Origin: Culex pipiens pallens
Lineage: Eukaryota > Arthropoda > Insecta > Diptera > Culicidae
Assembly (NCBI RefSeq): GCF_016801865.2
Contig: NC_068938.1
Span: 96,062,221 to 96,126,220, forward strand
DNA: 64,000 nucleotides
Direction of reading: 5' to 3'
The notes below the pieces were generated by a model. That model had not been told where the DNA came from. It ran no database searches and saw only the letters and a list, made by a program, of their open reading frames with translations. Shown here piece by piece: positions 57,362 to 64,000 of this stretch (position 1 is its first letter; each line of letters opens with the position of its first letter). The position numbers and the translations under genes are program-made.

Positions 57362-57785
57362 CTACGTTAACGCGAGCTAATCAGGTTAGGGGAAGATTGA
57401 TTGCGGTCACTCTCAATTATCTGACTAGAATAACGATTATGTGTTTGGCAATGATTGGAACTAATCACACCTTCGTGCACTGTTGTAGGATTAACATGTT
57501 GCGTGCTAAATTGATGAGTGGATTAGGGTTTTGCACTAATTTGGCACGTGGATGACTGGTGGTGTTGTTTGTGTGTAAAATCGAATCATGTTGAAGGATT
57601 CAAACACAAAGAGAAATCACAAAGTATGTAACTTAAAAAAAAAAGGTGCAGGTGGTTATGTTCTACATGACCAATATGACAAAGAACTTTGTACAAAACT
57701 CTAAAAATCATGCTATTTTTATTTATATTTTTTAATTCTTTGCCTATTTATTTAATCCTGAATAACTAATTCTAATTAAATTCAT

Positions 57786-59760
57786 TCAAACAATGGCACC
57801 GGTAGAACCTTCCCTCAGGGCCATGGCTACTCCGGGTGTGGCAAATCCTGTCAAAATGGCCATTTTCATCACCAGTATAAAAAACCATGAATTTTGATAC
57901 CCATATTGCCCCAAGTCGAATGGTTCAATAAATGTCCCCCGGTAGAACCTTCCCTCAGGGCCATGGCCACTCCGAGTGTGGCCAATCCTGTCAAAATGGC
58001 CATTTTTATCACCAGTATTAAAAACCATGAATTTTGATACCCATATTGCCCCAAGTCGTATGGTTCGATAAATGTCCCCCCGGTAAAACCTTCCTTCAGG
58101 GCCATGGCCACTCCGGGTGTGGCCTATCCTGTCAAAATGGCCATTTTCATCACCAGTATCAAAAACCATGAATTTTGATACCCATATTGCCCCAAGTCGT
58201 AAAAAAAAAACGAAACTATTGGCACTACGCCCCCCGGGGCATGGCCTTCCTCTAACGTGGGATTTCTGCTCCAGCGCCTCTGACGAGACAGGAGAAACCG
58301 GGACCGACGTTTTACTTCACCATCCGATAGAAGCTCAGTGGATAAGGCGGGAATCGAACCCGCGTCTCATAGCATCATCGGGATCGGCAGCCGAAGCCGC
58401 TACCCCTGCGCCACGAGACCCACCAAGTCGTATGGTTCGATAAATGTCCCCCCGGTAGAACCTTCTCTCAGGGCCATGGCCACTCCGGGTGTGGCCAATC
58501 CTGTCAAAATGGCCATTTTCATCACCAGTATCAAAAACCATGAATTTTGATACCCATATTGCCCCAAGTCGAATGGTTCAATAAATGTCCCCCGGTAGAA
58601 CCTTCCCTTAGGGCCATGGCCACTCCGAGTGTGGCCAATCCTGTCAAAATGGCCATTTTCATCACCAGTATCAAAAACCATGAATTTTGATACCCATATT
58701 GCCTTAAGTCGTATGGTTCGATAAATGTCCCCCCGGTAGAACCTTCCCTCAGGGCCATGGCCACTCCGGGTGTGGCCAATCCTGTCAAAATGGCCATTTT
58801 CATCACCAGTATCAAAAACCATGAATTTTGATACCCATATTGCCCCAAGTCGTATGGTTCGATAAATGTCCCCCCGGTAGAACCTTCCCTCAGGGCCATG
58901 GCCACTCCGGGTGTGGCCAATCCTGTCAAAATGGCCATTTTCATCACCAGTATAAAAAACCATAACTTTGATACCCATAATGCCCAAAGTCGTATGGTTC
59001 GATAAATGTCCCCTGGTAGAACCTTCCCTCAGGGCCATGGCCACTCCGGGTGTGGCCAATCCTGTCAAAATGGCCATTTTCATTACCAGTATCAAAAACC
59101 ATGAATTTTGATACCCACATTGCCCCAAGTCGTATGGTTCAATAAATGTCCCCCGGTAGAACCTTCCCTCAGGGCCATGGCCACTCCGAGTGTGGCCAAT
59201 CCTGTCAAAATGGCCATTTTTATCACCAGTATCAAAAACCATGAATTTTGATACCCATATTGTCCCAAGTCGTATGGTTTGATAAATGTCCCCCCGGTAA
59301 AACCTTCCCTCAGGGCCATGGCCACTCCGGGTGTGGCCTATCCTGTCAAAATGGCCATTTTCATCACCAGTATCAAAAACCATGAATTTTGATACCCATA
59401 TTGCCCCAAGTCGAATGGTTCAATAAATGTCCCCCGGTAGAACCTTCCCTCAGGGCCATGGCCACTCCGAGTGTGGCCAATCCTGTCAAAATGGCCATTT
59501 TTATCACCAGTATCAAAAACCATGAATTTTGATACCCATATTGCCCCAAGTCGAATGGTTCAATAAATGTCCCCCGGTAAAACCTTCTATCAGGGCCATG
59601 GCCACTCCGGGTGTGGCCTATCCTGTCAAAATGGCCATTTTCATCACCAGTATCAAAAACCATGAATTTTGATACCCATATTGCCCCAAGTCGTATGGTT
59701 CGATAAATGTCCCCCCGGTAGAACCTTCCCTCAGGGCCATGGCCACTCCGGGTGTGGCCA
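57786..59760 (-). repeat. ~141-bp satellite array, about 13 units
   Basis: Unit core: 'ccttccctcagggccatggc', 'cactccgggtgtggccaatc', 'aaccatgaattttgataccc', 'gccccaagtcgtatggttcg'. The unit is near 141 bp (47 codons), so two minus-strand frames stay open across units (e.g. 327 aa at 58400-59383), with repeated MVFDTGDENGHFDRIGHTRS. Two frames open at once argue against coding. A SINE sits at 58201-58422. Inverted units occur at 60283-60440 and mixed units at 63655-64000. Confidence 0.9.
58201..58422 (-). mobile_element. tRNA-derived SINE (family S1), inverted copy
   Basis: TSD CCAAGTCGT (58192-58200 and 58423-58431). Near-identical to 14402-14621, with B box ggttcgattcc on the minus strand. 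As in the other copy, the target is a tandem-repeat unit. Confidence 0.9.
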
Positions 59761-60292
59761 ATATCCTACCAGTTTGGTCCCAACCCCATTGCCTTGAATC
59801 ATTCTGGTTTCCGAGTGACCGTTCTATTCCTCCCAAGTTGGTGCACAACCTGTGTCTTTCAATGTGTGTATGTGTGTGTGAGCAATAAAATTACCACCGT
59901 CGATCCGTCTCTGACGGATTTTCGGTCAAAACTAACTGTTCAGAGGCTATCTGTTAGCTTATATAGTCCGCATGAAATGTGGCAACATGGTGCAAATTTT
60001 GCCTCGTCTCCTGCTTTCTTGGAACTGTCACGCGAGAATGTTGCACCATTGTTGCCACATTTCATGCGAACTATATAAGCTAACAGATAGCCTCTGAACA
60101 GTTAGTTTTGACCGAAAATCCGTCAGAGACGGATCGACGGTGGTAATTTTATTGCTCACACACACATACACACATTGAAAGACACAGGTTGTGCACCAAC
60201 TTGGGAGGAATAGAACGGTCACTCGGAAACCAGAATGATTCAAGGCAATGGGGTTGGGACCAAACTGGTAGGATATTGGCCACACCCGGAGT
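59754..60292. repeat. Palindrome with LTR/promoter-like arms between opposed satellites
   Basis: Arms of ~240 bp ('tcctaccagtttggtcccaa' and complement) around a ~50-bp spacer (about 59990-60040). Reading outward from the centre, each arm carries TATATAA-like, 'gaacagttagttttgacc', AATAAA-containing (on the other strand) and CA-repeat sequence, a layout reminiscent of an LTR. Beyond both arms lies the satellite, in opposite orientations. So either two LTR-like ends face each other or a duplication-inversion occurred here. Confidence 0.75.
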
Positions 60293-61723
60293 GGCCATGG
60301 CCCTGAGGGAAGGTTCTACCGGGGGGACATTTATCGAACCATACGACTTGGGGCAATATGGGTATCGAAATTCATGGTTTTTGATACTGGTGATGAAAAT
60401 GGCCATTTTGACAGGATTGGCCACACCCGGAGTGGCCATTGCACAATGTTCGGAATGGCAAAATTAAGTGGAATAAATTGATAACTCTTTTATTTGACGT
60501 CCTAGCCAAATGGTGTCTTCGGAAGAGTTGTTGTACTTGATAAGGGCTATCTTTTGAAGTTATTGACATACAGGGTGACGACCTGCCAGGGTGTCAACCA
60601 TAATTAACTTTGTTGGATGACGTTGTAGGGCTTTGGTGTCTTGGGCAAAGTTGTAGAGGAGAAAAATTCATGAAGGTTGGTCGAAGGCGCCAAATTTGTA
60701 GCTCTTAATCTACTCGTGATATACGCCAAAAATGGTCCAAAAAACACTTTTTTGTGATAACTTAAAATGTTTGCGTTTTAGCGGCCTACTATGTTCTGAA
60801 GAGTTGTTTATGACATAAAATTACATATCTTTGCCGAAAACAGCAAAATGTTTTGAGCCTTTATTGAGGAGTTATAACCATTTTAAAGTGATTTTGAGCC
60901 TATTTTCAAGTTGCAATGTTTTCAAAATGGCGCATTTTGGCGCAAAACCGAACAATGCACCTGAAAGTACACACTTTCAACTACATTTCCTGAAAATATC
61001 TCCGTGTATATATTTTTAGAAATCTCAATTTGAATTTGCCGATTTTTAATCAATTTATTTATAAATGTTATTCGAAATCATAATGAATACATGGTGAAAA
61101 TCGGTAAATTGAAGGGTAAATTGATCGATTTTTATGGAAATTATACATTGTCTATGAAAAAATACGACAACCTTTCCAGAGTGACCACATATAAAAGGAA
61201 ATTCTTAATTTTAAATACGAGCAATTATTTAAAATTTCCACTTACATTATTTTTGGGAAAAACATGTATTTATTCATAATTTTAAAAAGTGTATCATAAT
61301 TTTAAGCATGAACAATGTTTTACTGCGGTCGTCAATAATTAGAGTTCACGTGCGGTGATACGACCGCAAGATAATGGTCGCATGACAGCCGCAAGACAAC
61401 CGCAGAACAAATTTTTGGCTGTTGTCAAAGGTTGCCTGGAGTTTTGAACTGACTTTTTGGAAAATATTGAAAACAAACCAAGTTGACAGCCAAATCAACC
61501 AGAATTTCAGTTCAACTTGCTGATTTTTACACTGCGGTAATAAGGCGGCAATAATCTCCTGTCACTCACAGCGAAGGAGAAACGTGATTTTATCTCGCAA
61601 TAAGCAATATTAAAATCGATCAATTTACCCTTTCAATTTACCGATTATTGCCACGTTTCAATAAGATTCCGCTTAAAAATTATAAATAAATTGATTAAAT
61701 ACCGTCAAATTCAAATTGAGATA

Positions 61724-61885
61724 CAGTGGAATCTCTCGTTGTCGATATTGAAGGGACCGTCGAGAGCAGGAGTTATCAAATTATAGAACAAAACATCAAA
61801 GCAATCTATTTGAAGGGACTGAAAAATTTATTGACAGTTGGAGTAATATTGATATCGAGAAGATCGACAACGAGAGAGTCCACTG
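61724..61885. mobile_element. pogo/Tigger-like MITE, 162 bp, TA target
   Basis: Ends CAGTGGAATCTCTCGTTGTC and GACAACGAGAGAGTCCACTG, TA on both sides. Shares 'gaagggaccgtcgag' and 'gatatcgagaagatcgacaa' with 31358-31690. Confidence 0.85.
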
Positions 61886-62238
61886 TATCTCTAAATCGAC
61901 ACCGATAGACACGGAGATATTTTCAGAAAATGTAGTTGAAAGTGTGTACTTTCATGTGCATTGTTCGGTTTTGCGCCAAAATTCGCCATTTCGAAAACAT
62001 TGCAATTTAAAAATATGCTCAAAATCACTTACAATTGGTTATAACTCCTCAATAAAGGCTCACAACATTTTGCTGTCTTGGGCAAAGATGTGTAATTTTA
62101 TGTCATAAACAACTCTTCAGAACATAGTAGGCCGCTAAAATGCTAACATTTTAAGTTATCACAAAAAAGTGCTTTTTTTACCATTTTTGCAAAAATGACG
62201 TAGTTGATTAAGAGCTACAAATTTGGCGCATTTGCCCA

Positions 62239-62456
62239 CACAGAAAAAAAATCATGGTAATATTACATCTGGGAAGTGGTACATCTTTTATGTCAGAAAA
62301 AATGTGTAATTTTACCTTTGGAAATGTGTAATTTTACCACTTTTCTGTTGTAATGTCGCTTTTTCAGTCTAAATTGAGGTAAAATTACATCATAAAAGTG
62401 GTAATATTCAACCTTCCAAAATTAAAGCTTCAAAATTTACACAATTTTTTACTGTG
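62239..62456 (-). mobile_element. Family B-type MITE, 218 bp
   Basis: Ends CACAGAAAAAAAATCATGG and ttttttactgtg. The interior 'gtaatattacatctgggaag' is shared with 52641-52854. Confidence 0.75.
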
Positions 62457-62459
62457 CAG

Positions 62460-63433
62460 TCACGGCGTTCTCACAGGATTCTTATAGAAATCTTACAGAG
62501 CGAAAATGTTCGTACTAGAACGCTGCCATCATCCTGCTAGATTTTCTCAAGAATTCTTTGAGAATTCTAGCTCAAATGCAATAACCGGTTCTAGCAGGAG
62601 CCGGCGAAATCAACCGGTTCTGTTAGAATCTTGCTAGAATTTGCTAGAACTATTCTGACAGGCCATCCTGCTAGAATTCTGTGAGAATCTTGCTAGAATG
62701 AAATGGCAAAAATTTCTGCTGGAATCCTGCTAGAATTTTGTTAGAATGTTCTTGCTTAAAATTTTGGTTGAAAATGACGACCTAGAATTTAATTCAAATA
62801 ATAAAAGAAAGAAATTAATCATATTTATGTTTAATGTCAGTGAAAAGAAACAAGATTTTTACCATTTTTATTGCACTATGAAAAACACTAAGGAAACCAA
62901 AAATCACTGTCACTGTTCCTTTTTGCTTCTCTTTGAATAATTCCTGGCTTCTACTATTTACACTCTTTGTGGCTTGGCCGGAATCTCCTGCTGAGGGGGA
63001 ATGATCGGGAAAATTCCTTAGATGATGGCCGTCAAGCGGCTGCCGGAGTTGATAGATTATAGTGAAGTTCTGCCGTGTCTTCCGGAGTTGCCAATCGGAA
63101 TTGTACCTAGGGAATTAAAATTAAGAAAATTTTGTTACTTCAAAGTACACGACTTATTTATAACCATCCTACCAACTCCAGGTGACCAGAAAACCCACAA
63201 AAATGCACTGAATACACATTTTTTACCGAATTAAAAATAATTGTGGCTTTTGCCCACAAGATTTTTTTTCACAAGATGGCGGTCACAATGCGGTTCGGCA
63301 AAAATGACGTCATTCTCGCCAAATTTTGCTCTGCCAGAAAGTTCTAACAAAATTCTCACAGAAATCTGGCAGGCCTGCTAGAATCATTCTAGCAGGATTC
63401 TAGCAAAACCAGCTCTGCTAGAAATTTCCGTGA
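62460..63433. mobile_element. Element with iterated TGCTAGAAT words, 0.97 kb
   Basis: Ends TCACGGCGTTCTCACAG and GCTAGAAATTTCCGTGA. Subterminal regions carry many copies of tcctgctagaat / attctagcagga in both orientations (62545-62745, 63335-63425). The interior 70-aa frame (63022-63234) starts MMAVKRLPELIDYSEVLPCL and has no recognisable domain. Confidence 0.7.
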
Positions 63434-63654
63434 CCGGGTGACAAACTTTCATGAAATTTTCTCCTCTACAACTTTGCGCAATACACCAAAGCCCTGCAAC
63501 GTCATCCAACAGAGTTAGTTTTTGGTTGACACCCTGGAAGGTCGTCACCCTGTATGTCAATAACTTTAAAAGATAGCCCTTATCAAGTACAACAACTCTT
63601 CCGAAGACACCATTTGGCTAGGAGGTCAAATAAAGGAGTAATCAATTTATTCAA

Positions 63655-64000
63655 ATGCCCTGAGGGAAGGTTTTACCGGGGGGATATTTATCGAACCATA
63701 TAAATTGGGGCAATATGGGTATCAATATTCATGGTTTTTTGATACTGGTAATGAAAATGGACATTTTGGCAGGATTGGCCTCAACCGAAGTGGCCATGGC
63801 CCTGGGGAAGGTTCTACCGGGGACATTTATCGAACCATACGACTTGGGACGGTACCAAAAACCATGAATTTTGATACCCATATTGCCCCAAGTCGTATGG
63901 TTCGATAAATGTCCCCCGGTAGAACCTTCCCTCAGGGCCATGATCACTCCGAGTGTGGCCAATCCTGTCAAAATTGCCATTTTAATCACCAGTATCAAAA
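63655..64000. repeat. Satellite (141-bp family), orientation switch at ~63850
   Basis: Units read in the opposite sense at 63655-63845 and in the original sense from about 63852 to the window end. The junction 'cttgggacggtaccaaaaacc' joins two units head-on. The array runs off the right edge. Confidence 0.85.

Larger units (their letters stand above)
60471..63652. mobile_element. 3.2-kb foldback with nested MITEs, inside the satellite
   Basis: The left end 'gaataaattgataactc' with 'tttatttgacgtcctagcca' is matched at the right by 'ggctaggaggtcaaataaag' and 'gagtaatcaatttattc'. Arms also pair at 'cacactttcaactacatttc' (60970) and 'gaaatgtagttgaaagtgtg'-like sequence at 61925. Nested: a pogo-like MITE (61724-61885), a family B MITE (62239-62456) and a tgctagaat-rich element (62460-63433). 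Satellite sequence lies on both sides. Confidence 0.75.

Noticed and set aside
58338..58541. ORFs across the SINE on both strands (e.g. 'DKAGIEPASHSIIGIGSRSR')
   Set aside because: Translation of the tRNA-like SINE head; typical spurious peptide.
57786..59663. Multiple 60-327 aa minus-strand ORFs as a repeat-protein gene
   Set aside because: Two frames are open simultaneously in satellite units, no start context, interrupted by a SINE.

Overview
The window reads as intronic and intergenic DNA of a repeat-rich dipteran genome, most likely a culicine mosquito. That assignment is inference, based on A+T-rich sequence, several MITE families, tRNA-derived SINEs, a Jockey-type retrotransposon Gag, P-transposase remnants, GT-AG introns and poly(A) signals. 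There is no operon structure and no RNA gene beyond SINE heads. No reverse transcriptase and no complete transposase was found. Most of the DNA is non-autonomous mobile elements, many nested, and many datable by intact target-site duplications (TSDs).

Layout. 0-9 kb: a ~115-bp tandem repeat, a hairpin MITE, a 1.2-kb foldback, a LINE 3' tail split by a TA-flanked MITE, and more copies of that MITE. 10-13 kb: a hAT-type element with TTCCCGGGAA palindromes, a foldback, and two facing candidate exons. 13.9-25.8 kb: a segment bounded by inward-facing CAGGGGTGTG ends and the same 8-bp sequence, so possibly one very large hAT-type element. It holds a 58-bp minisatellite with a SINE, the best ORF of the window (465 aa, Gag-like with an N-terminal WW domain), a 164-bp satellite inside defined end modules, and a well-formed minus-strand exon. 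26-36 kb: MITEs, a broken CCCH zinc-finger-like sequence, a second copy of the satellite element interrupted by another element, and a dimeric tRNA SINE. 37-43.7 kb: a hAT-type element with coding-like fragments, a second dimeric SINE, and a palindromic duplication of a coiled-coil gene beside P-transposase-like exons. 44-48.5 kb: 0.3-kb direct repeats around a spliced, polyadenylated plus-strand transcript model. 50-57 kb: two 2.1-kb foldbacks of one family with different centres, then a clean minus-strand coding exon. 57.8-64 kb: a ~141-bp satellite that changes orientation around an LTR-like palindrome and a 3-kb foldback.

Host coding content is sparse. Exons at 57.3, 24.3 and 13.0 kb on the minus strand may belong to one or more genes with very large introns, and a plus-strand terminal exon lies at 12.8 kb. 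None could be named. The strongest candidate for something undescribed is the WW-Gag element at 15.3-16.9 kb. It is a complete ORF1-only retrotransposon ('half-LINE') with a perfect 17-bp TSD, a poly(A) tail and a domain resembling the WW domains of splicing factors.
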